A stretch of 64,000 nt of DNA from Bacillota bacterium (GCA_023443745.1 JAEZTB010000048.1:62001-126000), one strand, 5' to 3'. Counted from the stretch's first letter, positions 27,312 through 36,300 are shown. Notes: generated by a model from the sequence alone, not told the origin. A program made the numbers and translations.

Positions 27312-28184
27312 CTATTTTTTAACTACTGGAATCCAAACTTCCTGTCGGTTTTCCTGCATGTAACATTCAATAACTGGAAGGTCAGCCAATCCATAACCGG
27401 AATTGGGAAGCCATTCAGTGTAAAATTGCTTGTAAACCTTCTGTGTTGCAATTGGTAGTTCTCCATTAGCCTCAAAAATCGCCCATGTCGCGGCAGGATA
27501 TGAAAATTCCTTCATTCCTTCAAGTGCAGGAACGTGCTTACATTCAGATACATCAACATGACTTGTAACAGCAGTAATATAATTCATTTCTTCCGAATCT
27601 CCCCATTGCCCCCCTGCAGCAATTCCTAAAAATCCGGCAGGTCTATAGTCAGGGAAGTTATCTATAAACTTTTTCATCGTCCCATCTTTCCATGCATTTT
27701 CCCATATCTGCGGTATAACTTCAAATGCAGTTGATGTTTTAACTTTGTGTAATATTCCCATTACCATAAAAGCAGGCCATTGCTCAATTTGATAATTCAT
27801 ATGATTTTCCCCTTTTATTGTGATTTGAAATGAGAGCTTAGGACAGGATTTCAGCTGAATTGTTTCGTTCCTGACGCTGGAAGGCAGTGCCCCATGAAAG
27901 CTTTTGAATGCACGAGAAAATGCATCTTGAGATTCATACCCATACTTCAATGAAATATCAATTATTCTTTCCGCACTGTTTAACAGATCAAAAGCTGCCA
28001 TAGTTAAGCGCCTATTTCTTATATACTCAGATAACGGCTTATCTGCAATATACGAGAACATTCTTTGAAAATTATAAACAGAACATCCTGCAATTTTTGA
28101 TATCGTTTCATAGGATATCTCTCCTGCAAGATTTTTTTCCATGTAATTTATTGCCTCATTGAGCTGCTTAACCCAATCCATCAT
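27312..28184 (-). CDS. AraC-family regulator with GyrI-like effector domain
   Basis: A 290-aa regulator. Residues 1-105 are an AraC double helix-turn-helix (ISYETISKIAGCSVYNFQRMF; ISLKYGYESQDAFSRAFKSF), and residues about 125-290 are a GyrI-like/effector-binding domain (MNYQIEQWPAFMVMGI). Such proteins respond to cationic drugs or small ligands. Two adjacent ATGs (28184 and 28181) follow AGGAGTG; the second has better spacing. A 22-codon ORF with a strong ribosome site precedes it. Confidence 0.87.
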   Translation of the reverse strand: MMDWVKQLNEAINYMEKNLAGEISYETISKIAGCSVYNFQRMFSYIADKPLSEYIRNRRLTMAAFDLLNSAERIIDISLKYGYESQDAFSRAFKSFHGALPSSVRNETIQLKSCPKLSFQITIKGENHMNYQIEQWPAFMVMGILHKVKTSTAFEVIPQIWENAWKDGTMKKFIDNFPDYRPAGFLGIAAGGQWGDSEEMNYITAVTSHVDVSECKHVPALEGMKEFSYPAATWAIFEANGELPIATQKVYKQFYTEWLPNSGYGLADLPVIECYMQENRQEVWIPVVKK

Positions 28185-28217
28185 CTCACTCCTGGTTCAA
28201 TCATATCTTTTTAGAAA

Positions 28218-28286
28218 TTAACTTACTCGACATTTTATGCCGCATTTTGTAGTCACATATGATGTTAACGCCTTGCTCATGGTCAA
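28218..28286 (-). CDS. Possible 22-aa Cys-containing peptide
   Basis: A short ORF from TTG at 28286 to TAA at 28218, with AAGGAGGG 6 bases upstream. It encodes a basic peptide ending KCGIKCRVS. It lies 33 bases before the AraC-family regulator on the same strand, so it could be a leader peptide or a small secreted or modified peptide. It may equally be chance; only the strong ribosome site and its spacing support it. Confidence 0.3.
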   Translation of the reverse strand: MTMSKALTSYVTTKCGIKCRVS

Positions 28287-28484
28287 TGGTCACCCTCCTT
28301 CGATAGCTCATCTATACCCAACAAAACGGTACCACAATCAATTATAATTATTATTAATTGTTATAGACTACAGTTTTTGTAAAACTGATTACTAAAATAT
28401 GTCAAGGCAATATGCTTTTCAACACTGCTTTTAGCCTTTGAATGATCCTGGAAAGATTTTAAGCTGAAAAAATAAGAAAAAGTA

Positions 28485-28513
28485 TTGAAAAGCTCCAGGT
28501 TCTTGTTTATAAT
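28485..28513 (+). promoter_or_regulatory. Promoter of tRNA-Ala
   Basis: TTGAAA (28485-28490), 17-base spacer, TATAAT (28508-28513), 13 bases before the mature tRNA 5' end. Confidence 0.85.
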
Positions 28514-28526
28514 ATGAGAGTGCCGT

Positions 28527-28602
28527 GGGGGTGTAGCTCACCTGGGAGAGCGCTTGACTGGCAGTCAAGAGGTAAGGGGTTCGATCCCCCTCATCTCCAC
28601 CA
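28527..28602 (+). tRNA. tRNA-Ala (GGC)
   Basis: A 76-base cloverleaf with encoded CCA. Acceptor GGGGGTG pairs with CATCTCC, including the G3-U70 pair that specifies alanine. The D stem is GCTC/GAGC. Anticodon stem CTTGA/TCAAG encloses the loop CTGGCAG, giving anticodon GGC (codon GCC). The T arm is AGGGG-TTCGATC-CCCCT. It stands alone with its own promoter and terminator. Confidence 0.97.
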
Positions 28603-28613
28603 CAATTTATCTG

Positions 28614-28642
28614 AAAACCCTTTTAAATAAAGGGTTTTTGTC
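28614..28642 (+). terminator. Terminator after tRNA-Ala
   Basis: AAAACCCTTT, 5-base loop, AAAGGGTTTT and a further T: a 10-bp stem 11 bases after the CCA end. Confidence 0.9.
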
Positions 28643-28728
28643 ATTCTTAGGGTTAAAAGCAGCACCGTTATTTAGGAATTCGGTGCTGTTTTTATATTTG
28701 TAAGTAAAAACTATAAATCCAGAGCTTA

Positions 28729-28983
28729 CTGTTTAAAGCCCCTGCCTGATGTTCATCTGCAGTCTCTTCATAACATTGTGGAAGCACTCCTGCGTGCAAG
28801 CATTTTTGTATGTCTTCAGGTCTCTTAGAGCAACGGATTTCATCGGTTATTTCTGATCCTTCATAGTCTATGTTGTAAATTCACTCCGTTTTGTCATATT
28901 TCATGGCTACATTTGGAACAACTCCGTTCATCAGGCAACAATATATCTTCCCGGCTCTCATAGCCTTTGTAAGCAACTATCTC
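28729..28983 (-). pseudogene. Remnant of a DDE transposase
   Basis: Conceptual translation of the minus strand gives IVAYKGYESREDIL in one frame, then CLMNGVVPNVAMKYDKTE, a stop, and IYNIDYEGSEIT...KRPEDIQKCLHAGVLP in the next frame. This reads like the C-terminal catalytic part of an IS1182-like transposase, broken by a frameshift and an in-frame stop. No start, no inverted repeats and no other part of the element are visible, so it is an old fossil next to the tRNA gene. The family assignment is by eye only. Confidence 0.6.
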
Positions 28984-29048
28984 CAAGGTATCAGTTTAAA
29001 GATTTTTTCTCATACGAATTCTCCCCATTGAAACATTTTCTCCACCAA

Positions 29049-29096
29049 TTGACAATAGGTAACTAGTTGCATATAATATGAGTAACCAGTTACCTA
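29049..29096 (+). promoter_or_regulatory. Perfect promoter overlapped by a MarR-type operator
   Basis: TTGACA (29049-29054), exactly 17 bases, TATAAT (29072-29077). A 9-bp inverted repeat TAGGTAACT (29056-29064) and AGTTACCTA (29088-29096) brackets the -10, with additional GGTAAC/GTAACC half-sites inside. A MarR dimer bound here would occlude RNA polymerase, so the regulator downstream is very likely autorepressed. Confidence 0.8.
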
Positions 29097-29129
29097 TATT
29101 GCTTGATAAAGACAGGAGGTTAAGTATAA

Positions 29130-29585
29130 ATGGAGAAAAAGACATACATTTTCGGTACGATTTTTACACTGTCCAACAAACTGCAGCTTCTCGGCGACAA
29201 AATTGACGCAAAGCTGACAGTGAAGCAATGGCTTTTTCTTGCCGGAGTCCTAAGATGTGATAACGATACGCCGACGCTTTCTGAAATAGCCGCGTGTATC
29301 GGAAGCTCCCGGCAGAACGTTAAGAAATTGGCGTTGATCCTTGAAAAGCAGGGCTTTGTCTTGATGGAGAAAGATGTCCGCGATGCAAGGGCGCTTCGAA
29401 TCAGGCTGACGGATGCCTGTAAGGCGCATTTGAAACAGCGTGAGCAGGCGGAATCGCGATTTATCGAAGAGCTGTTTTACAACTATGGGGCGAAGGAACT
29501 GTCACTTTTGTCCGAAGGACTCAAAAAGCTTGAAAACAACGCAAAAGAGATGGGACTAAAGTATGATGATGAAAAGGAATCATAA
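29130..29585 (+). CDS. MarR-family transcriptional regulator
   Basis: A 151-aa winged-helix regulator. The recognition helix region is TLSEIAACIGSSRQNVKKLALIL, followed by the wing EKDVRDARALRIRLTDAC. An AGGAGGTTAAGTATAA site precedes the ATG. It heads a plus-strand cluster of small membrane proteins and a serine hydrolase, all probably under the single promoter/operator at 29049-29096. MarR proteins usually sense phenolics, antibiotics or oxidants; the ligand here is not visible. Confidence 0.9.
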   Translation: MEKKTYIFGTIFTLSNKLQLLGDKIDAKLTVKQWLFLAGVLRCDNDTPTLSEIAACIGSSRQNVKKLALILEKQGFVLMEKDVRDARALRIRLTDACKAHLKQREQAESRFIEELFYNYGAKELSLLSEGLKKLENNAKEMGLKYDDEKES

Positions 29586-29588
29586 AAA

Positions 29589-29645
29589 GTGTGGATTGTG
29601 ATAGCTTCGGTCGTTCTTGTTCTTATGGGAATCGCGGTGTTCTAG
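29589..29645 (+). CDS. Possible 18-aa hydrophobic peptide
   Basis: GTG start, then 18 residues that are almost all hydrophobic (MWIVIASVVLVLMGIAVF), long enough for one membrane helix. AAAGGA lies about 11 bases upstream. It falls between the MarR gene and a small hypothetical gene. It could be a membrane micropeptide or the remains of a longer membrane protein. Confidence 0.3.
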   Translation: MWIVIASVVLVLMGIAVF

Positions 29646-29674
29646 CGGCGGTTACTATTCAGTATCAGTAATGA

Positions 29675-29872
29675 ATGATTAACCAGGAGGTGTTGCAGGA
29701 ACAACTTAGGCTCACCCCAAATCAACTGAAGCGTTGGGCCGGCAAACGGTATCTGGTGTTGATCGAGATTGAAGAGGCGCAGCAATTGGAGCCTTTCGCC
29801 ATTGACCGGAGCGAATACGGTAATATGGATGATTGGCTGCCGGTCGGGGATATCGGGCGCGTTCGGCAGTAA
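29675..29872 (+). CDS. Small protein of unknown function
   Basis: A 65-aa soluble protein ending in the conspicuous acidic/aromatic segment YGNMDDWLPVGDIGRVRQ. There is no convincing ribosome site before the ATG; an AGGAGGTG lies inside the reading frame instead. The true start may therefore differ, or this may be the C-terminal part of a once longer protein. It lies in the MarR-led cluster. No function recognised. Confidence 0.5.
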   Translation: MINQEVLQEQLRLTPNQLKRWAGKRYLVLIEIEEAQQLEPFAIDRSEYGNMDDWLPVGDIGRVRQ

Positions 29873-29934
29873 TTTTACCGCAAAATGATAAATGGCGAGT
29901 GAGCGCCGTAATTCATGATAGGAGGACGAATTTC

Positions 29935-30117
29935 ATGAGGAAAAAGCACAGCATGCTGGATTATTGGAATATAGGTACATCTATCGGCCTTTGCGCTGCC
30001 ATCGGCATATTGCTGGGAGCCTTGCTGAACAATCTGGTTTTATGGCTTTGCGTCGGAGCCAGTGTTGGCGTGGTTCTGGGAGCCGTTACGCAGATGTACA
30101 GAAAGAAGAAACAATAA
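29935..30117 (+). CDS. Small two-helix membrane protein
   Basis: A 60-aa protein with two hydrophobic segments rich in Gly and Ala (SIGLCAAIGILLGALL and LWLCVGASVGVVLGAV) and a Lys/Arg C-terminus, the look of glycine-zipper membrane proteins. The start at 29935 follows GGAGGACGAATTTC; a longer upstream reading overlaps the preceding gene and is rejected. It is part of the MarR-led cluster. Unknown function. Confidence 0.7.
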   Translation: MRKKHSMLDYWNIGTSIGLCAAIGILLGALLNNLVLWLCVGASVGVVLGAVTQMYRKKKQ

Positions 30118-30270
30118 CCGCCCGAATGGATGCGGAAATGAAAAACGGAATGTGTCTGGGTTAATATCGCATTGCCCGACATGCGGATATCTTACCCATG
30201 GAATCCTTGACGGTGCAAATTAGCACTGCACCAATTATATGGCAGGCGAATGGAAGGAGTGCACGGCTAT

Positions 30271-31599
30271 ATGAAATCATGCAAATACATTCCCTGTTTT
30301 ATGAATAACATATTATTTAAAATCCTGACAGCCGGTATTTTATCGTTGGTGGTGGTTGCCGTGATGTGGGTTCCGCCGTTGGGTAATGTGGAACAGGGCG
30401 TCCCTTTGAAGGTATTTACGAATACTCTCGATGCACGAATCCCCTGGTTGATGAAAGCATATGGCATTCCAGGAGCCAATATTGCGCTGGTTAAGGGTGG
30501 CCAGGTTGTTTGGATGGGTGCTTACGGATATGCAGATCTGAAAACAAAAAAGAAGATGACAGTTGATGCCTACCTGCGTGTGCAATCTCTGTCCAAACCC
30601 GTCACAGCCTGGGGTGTCATGAAACTGGCAGAGCAGGGTAAAATCGATCTTGACTGTCCAATAGATCAATACATCAAAAATTGGGTGTTTCCGCCCTCCT
30701 CCTTTTCAGCGGATCGAGTTACGGTGCGGCAATTGCTCAGCCATTGCGCCGGTCTGCCCCTGGGCGACATTTTCAATATGTATTCTCCACAGGAAAAGAT
30801 GCCTTCACTGCAGGAAAACCTCACAAAGGAAGCGGTGTTGATTAGCGAACCGGGATCTCGCTTTTCTTATTCCAACACAGGTTATAATCTGTTAGAACTA
30901 CTCATACAGGAGGTTACGGGCCGTGATTTCGCGGAATATATGGAGCAGGAGGTTCTTCTCCCGCTGGGTATGGAGCATGCTTCCTTTAAATGGAGCGAAC
31001 AGTTCTGGCTGAGGGTTCCCTTTGGATATGACCTTTCGGGCAGAGCTATTCCGATATACGTCTATCCGGAGAGAGGTTCCGGCGGCCTTTTTGCGCCCAT
31101 TGGGGATATTGCCGCATTCGTGGCAGCCGGTATGCCGGGCTCGGATCAGCAGGTATTATCTCCGCGGAGCGTTGAGACATTATATACGCCGGCGGCAAAG
31201 GATCTGGGCCTGTACCGGTTGGTGTTTGATTCATACGGGCTGGGTTATTACCTGCAGGATCTGTCCGACGGCAATCGTGCGGTTGCCCATGGCGGACAGG
31301 GTACCGGCTGGATGACGCATCTGCACGCCGTTCCCGAAACGGGCGATCGAGTTTTTATGCCAAGACGGAAGCACTGGCATCCGCTGCGCCTTTTGCAGGG
31401 AGGGCTCTCCACTGCCCTGATGACAGGCCTTTTGTGGTGCGTTAATCAAAAATATCTGTTTATATCCTCCGTATTCCCAATTAGTGCAGTATGGCTGGGC
31501 ATTTCGGTATTCGTGTTTGCGCTGTTTCTGCTGTTGTCCGCCCTGTTTCCATCATACGACCAGAGAACCTGGAGTCCGGGAAGGGTCCATTCCATTTGA
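30271..31599 (+). CDS. Beta-lactamase-fold serine hydrolase with membrane anchor
   Basis: A 442-aa envelope protein. An N-terminal helix (about 15-40) anchors it. The class C beta-lactamase/PBP4* motifs are in order: SLSK (catalytic Ser and Lys), YSNTGYN and HGGQGTGW. One or two C-terminal hydrophobic segments follow. The stretch after HGGQGTGWMTHLHAVPETGD looks unlike other family members (PRRKHWHPLRLL) and the C-terminus is oddly short and basic, so a local frameshift or deletion is possible. The start at 30271 follows AAGGAG. Likely a D-Ala-D-Ala peptidase or esterase. It lies in the MarR-led cluster. Confidence 0.8.
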   Translation: MKSCKYIPCFMNNILFKILTAGILSLVVVAVMWVPPLGNVEQGVPLKVFTNTLDARIPWLMKAYGIPGANIALVKGGQVVWMGAYGYADLKTKKKMTVDAYLRVQSLSKPVTAWGVMKLAEQGKIDLDCPIDQYIKNWVFPPSSFSADRVTVRQLLSHCAGLPLGDIFNMYSPQEKMPSLQENLTKEAVLISEPGSRFSYSNTGYNLLELLIQEVTGRDFAEYMEQEVLLPLGMEHASFKWSEQFWLRVPFGYDLSGRAIPIYVYPERGSGGLFAPIGDIAAFVAAGMPGSDQQVLSPRSVETLYTPAAKDLGLYRLVFDSYGLGYYLQDLSDGNRAVAHGGQGTGWMTHLHAVPETGDRVFMPRRKHWHPLRLLQGGLSTALMTGLLWCVNQKYLFISSVFPISAVWLGISVFVFALFLLLSALFPSYDQRTWSPGRVHSI

Positions 31600-31648
31600 A
31601 AAGAGGAGAATACTAATATCCTTATATATTTCGAAAGGTAGAAAAAGC

Positions 31649-32014
31649 ATGAAAAAGATAAGAATTCTGGCAGTATTCTCTCTCCTGTTGATCGTTATGC
31701 TTGGAACGATGATTTTTAGGTATGAGCAACTCGAAAAAGACAACAGGATAAATAGATATATCGATAGGTGGACGGGAATTGAATGGGTTGAGGTAAGGTA
31801 CGCTTCCGGCGAATCCCGCATGCCCGCAAAATACTATCAAAATCCGGACGCTGCGGTGATTCCTGATGAAGAGACGATTGCGGATTTGGTACGGATCGCA
31901 AATACGGAACGTATCCTGACAATAGTATGGTGGGTTCTGTTATTTGTATGCTTCGGAGGAATTACAATGAAAACCTTTCACAGAAAGGGTTTTCAGCATT
32001 TTAATAAAAAATAA
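31649..32014 (+). CDS. Small membrane-anchored protein of unknown function
   Basis: A 121-aa protein with one N-terminal hydrophobic helix (about 5-22), a charged extracytoplasmic middle (DRWTGIEWVEVRYASGE) and a second helix near the C-terminus (about 93-110). The start at 31649 has a modest GAAAGG upstream; the longer upstream reading is an out-of-frame overlap with the serine hydrolase. It closes the MarR-led cluster. Not recognised. Confidence 0.6.
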   Translation: MKKIRILAVFSLLLIVMLGTMIFRYEQLEKDNRINRYIDRWTGIEWVEVRYASGESRMPAKYYQNPDAAVIPDEETIADLVRIANTERILTIVWWVLLFVCFGGITMKTFHRKGFQHFNKK

Positions 32015-32078
32015 CACTGTTTTCTTGATGTATTCGGTGCCTTTTTTATTGACTTGACTACAAGCCAGTGACTTGACA

Positions 32079-32107
32079 TTGAAGAATTTCATTAGGTGTG
32101 CTATAAT
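32079..32107 (+). promoter_or_regulatory. Extended -10 promoter of the GNAT gene
   Basis: TTGAAG (32079-32084), 17 bases, TATAAT (32102-32107) with TG one base before the -10. The predicted start is about 32114, giving a leader of roughly 235 bases. Confidence 0.8.
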
Positions 32108-32113
32108 TTCATT

Positions 32114-32330
32114 AATATAAGCGAAAAGGGGCGTACCAATGATTTTATAATCTGTTTTGACAAGTTACCATAACTGAGAAAGCCCGTGCCTAATCATGGG
32201 TCTTAGTTTTGTTGTCAAGATTGGATTATGGAATCATTCTTTGCTGTATTGCACGATCTTTTTGTCTGCGTATATGGCTCTATGTTTGATGCTGTTATCC
32301 TCCTTGACAATGTGCCGGGGAGGATTTTTG
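32114..32330 (+). promoter_or_regulatory. Attenuator leader with three-codon upstream ORF
   Basis: AAAGGGG (32125-32131) precedes a tiny ORF ATG ATT TTA TAA (32139-32150). TTGTCAAG at 32212-32219 can pair with TTGACAA at 32157-32163, closing a long hairpin that also joins AACTGAGA (32172-32179) to TCTTAGTT (32201-32208) and CCCGTG (32183-32188) to CATGGG (32195-32200). It can instead pair with CTTGACAA at 32303-32310. The second choice, extended by GGAT (32223-32226) with ATCC (32297-32300), would break the terminator ATCCTCC/GGAGGAT (32297-32303/32319-32325) followed by five T residues. A ribosome held on the tiny ORF would cover the first copy and favour read-through. Confidence 0.8.
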
Positions 32331-32348
32331 TTATAGGAGGAAAATAAT

Positions 32349-33245
32349 ATGTCAATCACATTTAGAAACTACAACCCTGAGCTGATATTTAGCGAGGATT
32401 ATTACAAACTCAGAAAATTCCTGATTAAACTGGATAGTCATAATTATCATTTTGGACGCTGGGACTGGATGATAACACACAGCTATCTTAATAAAAGCGG
32501 CTTGCCAAAGATCGGCCTTTGGGAAGAAAACGGTGATGTTGTCGCAGTGGCTACTTATGATTGCAGCCTCGGAAAAGCCTACTTGTTAATGCTTGAAGGG
32601 TACCGGCATTTAGGAAAAGAGATGCTCCTATACGCCAAGGATGCGTTCACGGAGGATGGTAAATTTTGCGTGCTGATTCTGGACGGCGATATGGAAATGC
32701 AGAACATCGCCGCACTTAATGGCTTCTTTCCCACGCAGGACAAGGAGTGCGACGCGATCTATCTGATTGACAATGATAAAATCCGTTACACGCTGCCAGA
32801 CGGTTTCACGATCACTAGTATGGCAGACACCTACGACCTCTATAAGTATGGACAAGTGCTGTGGAAAGGATTTAACCACGAACAAAACGGCGAGGGACCT
32901 TTTGTATTCAAAGAAGAGGAATTACCAGAATGGGAAATCGGATTTAAGCGTCCCAATGTCAACCTTGATTTGAAAATCGCCGTCGTCGCGCCCAACGGAG
33001 ATTTTGTGTCTTACTGCGGTATGTGGCAAGATAGCGCGTCTGGCAGCGCACTTGTTGAGCCTGTCGCCACAGACCCGGCCTATCGCAAAATGGGGCTTGG
33101 CCGGGTAGCTGTGCTGGAGGCTGTCCGCCGTTGCGGCAAGCTCGGCGCAAAGCGGGCGTTCGTCGGCTCATCTCAGCAATTCTACTACAACATTGGTTTT
33201 CGGCCTTATGCTACCTCAACATGGTGGGAACAAAAATCAAAGTAA
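32349..33245 (+). CDS. GNAT-family N-acetyltransferase
   Basis: A 298-aa protein with two GNAT-like halves. The C-terminal half carries the acetyl-CoA-binding motif A as VEPVATDPAYRKMGLGRVAV, followed by a conserved helix and SSQQFYYNIGF. The N-terminal half is a degenerate copy. GGAGG lies about 9 bases before the ATG. It is monocistronic with a strong terminator. The leader resembles translation-responsive attenuators of antibiotic-resistance genes, which suggests, but does not show, that the substrate is a drug or a toxin targeting the ribosome. Confidence 0.88.
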   Translation: MSITFRNYNPELIFSEDYYKLRKFLIKLDSHNYHFGRWDWMITHSYLNKSGLPKIGLWEENGDVVAVATYDCSLGKAYLLMLEGYRHLGKEMLLYAKDAFTEDGKFCVLILDGDMEMQNIAALNGFFPTQDKECDAIYLIDNDKIRYTLPDGFTITSMADTYDLYKYGQVLWKGFNHEQNGEGPFVFKEEELPEWEIGFKRPNVNLDLKIAVVAPNGDFVSYCGMWQDSASGSALVEPVATDPAYRKMGLGRVAVLEAVRRCGKLGAKRAFVGSSQQFYYNIGFRPYATSTWWEQKSK

Positions 33246-33257
33246 CGGAGGTATGAC

Positions 33258-33292
33258 AAAACAGCACGAATTTATTTCAGTGCTGTTTTTTT
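33258..33292 (+). terminator. Terminator of the GNAT gene
   Basis: AAAACAGCAC, 12-base loop, GTGCTGTTTT and more T residues. Confidence 0.9.
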
Positions 33293-33388
33293 CAACTGCT
33301 ATAGTACAGCTGCTTGTGCTTCAATAGCAAGTCAGGCTTATATTTCTCGTAAATCCTCACGCCTATGACAATGCGCTCCTGCTTATCA

Positions 33389-36300
33389 CTACTTTTGAAG
33401 ACCGGGACTCTGGATTGCCTCTGTCAATCTCTTGTCAACCTTTATACCAAGCTCTTCCTCCAAGTACTTTTTAATACTGTAATAAAGCTTAACTGCCTTA
33501 CTTCTTCTCCCCTGTGACATGTAAAGCTTAAGCAGCTCCAGGCATACATTTTCATTATAAGGATCTGCTGCTAAAGCACGTCTCAGAATTTCATCGGCAA
33601 GTTGCAATTCTCCACGCTTTATATAGATTTCGCTTAGCTTTTGACATGCTTCCATAAAGATGGATTTTAATCTTTCTCTTTCATGGTATACCAGGTCTCC
33701 ATAATCATTGCCTTCCATCAGGTCCCCTTTATAAAGGGATAGCATTCTTTCCAGAATCTCTGCTTGCCTATGTCCTGATTGAGAAGTGGTGCTTGCATAC
33801 TGGGACAATTCACTGTGGAGGCGCAAAAATTCATGTACATCAAGTTCTAGAGCATCATTCTTTCTTATTTGCAGCCCTTCCGGGGTTTCATATATAAAGG
33901 CATCGTTTCCCATAACTTCTGCGTTATATTGGGAAAGTATTTTTCGAAGATGATAAAGCGCCGTCCGCTGTGAAGCAATTGCGGATTTGCTGTCAGAGCC
34001 GGGCCAGAAAATCTCTGCCAGAAGTTCTTTTGATATGGTATTACCGCTGCCCAGCAAAAGATATTCAAGAAAACCCTTGACCTTTTTGGTTGTCCATTCT
34101 GTGTCAGGAATTTTTACACCGTTTACCGTAATTTCTGACTTTCCAAACAGGGATGCCTTTACAAAATAAAGCTTGTCTGCCCCATCCTCTTTGTACTCGG
34201 AGACAAAACCATTGATATAAGCAGTTATTCTGCTTTCATCCATGAATTTAATCTTTTCGCTCAAATACTTTACAGTTTTGCTGCCATAAAATTTGCTCAA
34301 CAGCTCTTCGGCATAGCCGGTAAAATAGCCATACCGTATACTTCGGAGCACCATCTCAACAATAGTGGGGATATGGATATCCCAGAACATGAAATATCTA
34401 TTGCTTACTGCCAGTTCTATGGCCTGCTTCAGATAGCGGTGTCCCTTTTCAATATCACCACTGGAATAATATAGTCTGGCAATGTGGAATAAGGAACCGC
34501 AGAGTACCTGATATCCCTTTTTTGTTTTTGCAGCCTTTATGGATGAAAGCAGACAGCGTTCCGCAAGATAAAAATCTCCTGATTCCCTTGCAATAGCTCC
34601 GAGTATGGACAGTGAAATTTCATAGACCATCATACCGGGACACATCTTTCGGATTAATGCCAAATCCTTGCGGGCATTGTCAAGGTCCGGGGCGGAATGG
34701 TTGTGTTGTATGGACCAAAGACAGCGTAGCAACCTGCATGCTGCAGCCATGGCCTTATTATTTATGCGCTGGAAAAGAAAAACGGCCTGGTCTAGCATCT
34801 CTAAAGGTGCCTCCGCTTCATGGGTCAGGTATCGCTCAAAGGCAGCCAGACGCATCCCGTGGGCCGACAGATATTCATAATCGTATTTCTCACCGATAGC
34901 GAGGATTTCTGCTATGTTTGACTGCAGATGCTCCTTTTCGTTCTTCAGAGTCAAGATGATAGAAAGAAAAAGAAGGATAAACCCTCTGGAGGGCTCAATA
35001 TTTTTGAAGCTATTAAGCATTAAAGCAGTTCTCATGCATCGCTCTCCATTATCAAGCTTGCCCAAGCAGTAATAGATGATGCAGGAAAGGATTAAGTAAA
35101 GCCATTGACTGTCTTCAAGAAGCTGGTCGTACTGAATACTTTCGCTTTGTGATTTAGCCGTAGAAAATCGAGCTTCCCCGATGGACCGCACCATATCAAG
35201 TATGGCCAATGTGTTTCTGAACGCCGGTGAAACATCATGCTGTTTTTTGGGAATACCTGCTGTCATTTCGAGCAGCCCTTTCATATTGTTGCTGCACATA
35301 TAAATATAGATAAGGACACTTGCCGCATCATAATAGATTACAAGATTATTGTCCTTAAGGGAAAGCTGTAAAACTCTTTTCAGAGTGTCTACCATTTCCG
35401 GCTGCTTGCTGTTAGGCATCAGTTGCGCTTTAAATAATAGGAGAACCGGATTGTCCCTGATCATATCCTCCGGCAGCAAATCCAACCACCTTTTCAATTG
35501 CCCGGTCTCTCCAATCATGAACTTATTGAAACCCTCTTTTGTCACCATATCCATGGCCGACGCAGAATTGCCGCATTCCGTCAGGTGCTCCGCAGCTCGG
35601 CCATAGGTCGCATGCCTCATGTAGTATCCTGCTGCTTTCAGGTGAAGTCCGGCAATCTGCTCGCCAGCATAACGGTCTTTTAATATATAATGCAGGAATT
35701 CACGGAACAACGAATGAAAACGATATACAACTTGATCTCCGGGAATCCTCTGGACGAACATCCCAAACCCCATGCAATGCCCCATCAATGATTTTATATC
35801 ATCAATACCAAGTATCTGCGATGCCTCGGCCTCAGAAAATTCCTGAAGCAGCGCAAGTCTGGCAAGAGCATCCTGTGTATCGCTATCGACGGACTTGAGT
35901 ACTTCCAGGGACATATATCGGAACAGGGCATCTTCACGACCCAGCTTACCGGCTTCAATTGAAGCAGTATCAGAACCTTTGCTTTTTACTGCCTGGTACA
36001 GAATAATAATACCAGCTATCCAGCCTTCAGTGCTCTTTTCTATAATGTCTGTCAATTTGCTGTCGGTCGTGGTTTGACCAAGGCTGAGCATTAAATCCTC
36101 GATTTCAACATTTTTAAAAGCCAAATCATCAGTCTCTATTTCTAAAATCTTTTTTTCAAGCTTTTGTTTTTCTGTGAAAACATCAAGACTTGAACGGGAT
36201 AATATAAAAATTGCACAGGTTGGTGGAAGGTTATCAAGCATATACCTTAACATATCGCATATATCCTGGACTTGAGACACATTTTGAAAATCATCCAGCA

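Noticed and set aside
35349..35898. Overlapping open frames on the plus strand inside the MalT-like gene
   Set aside because: They have no ribosome sites and lie antisense to a gene with clear domain structure; they are shadows.
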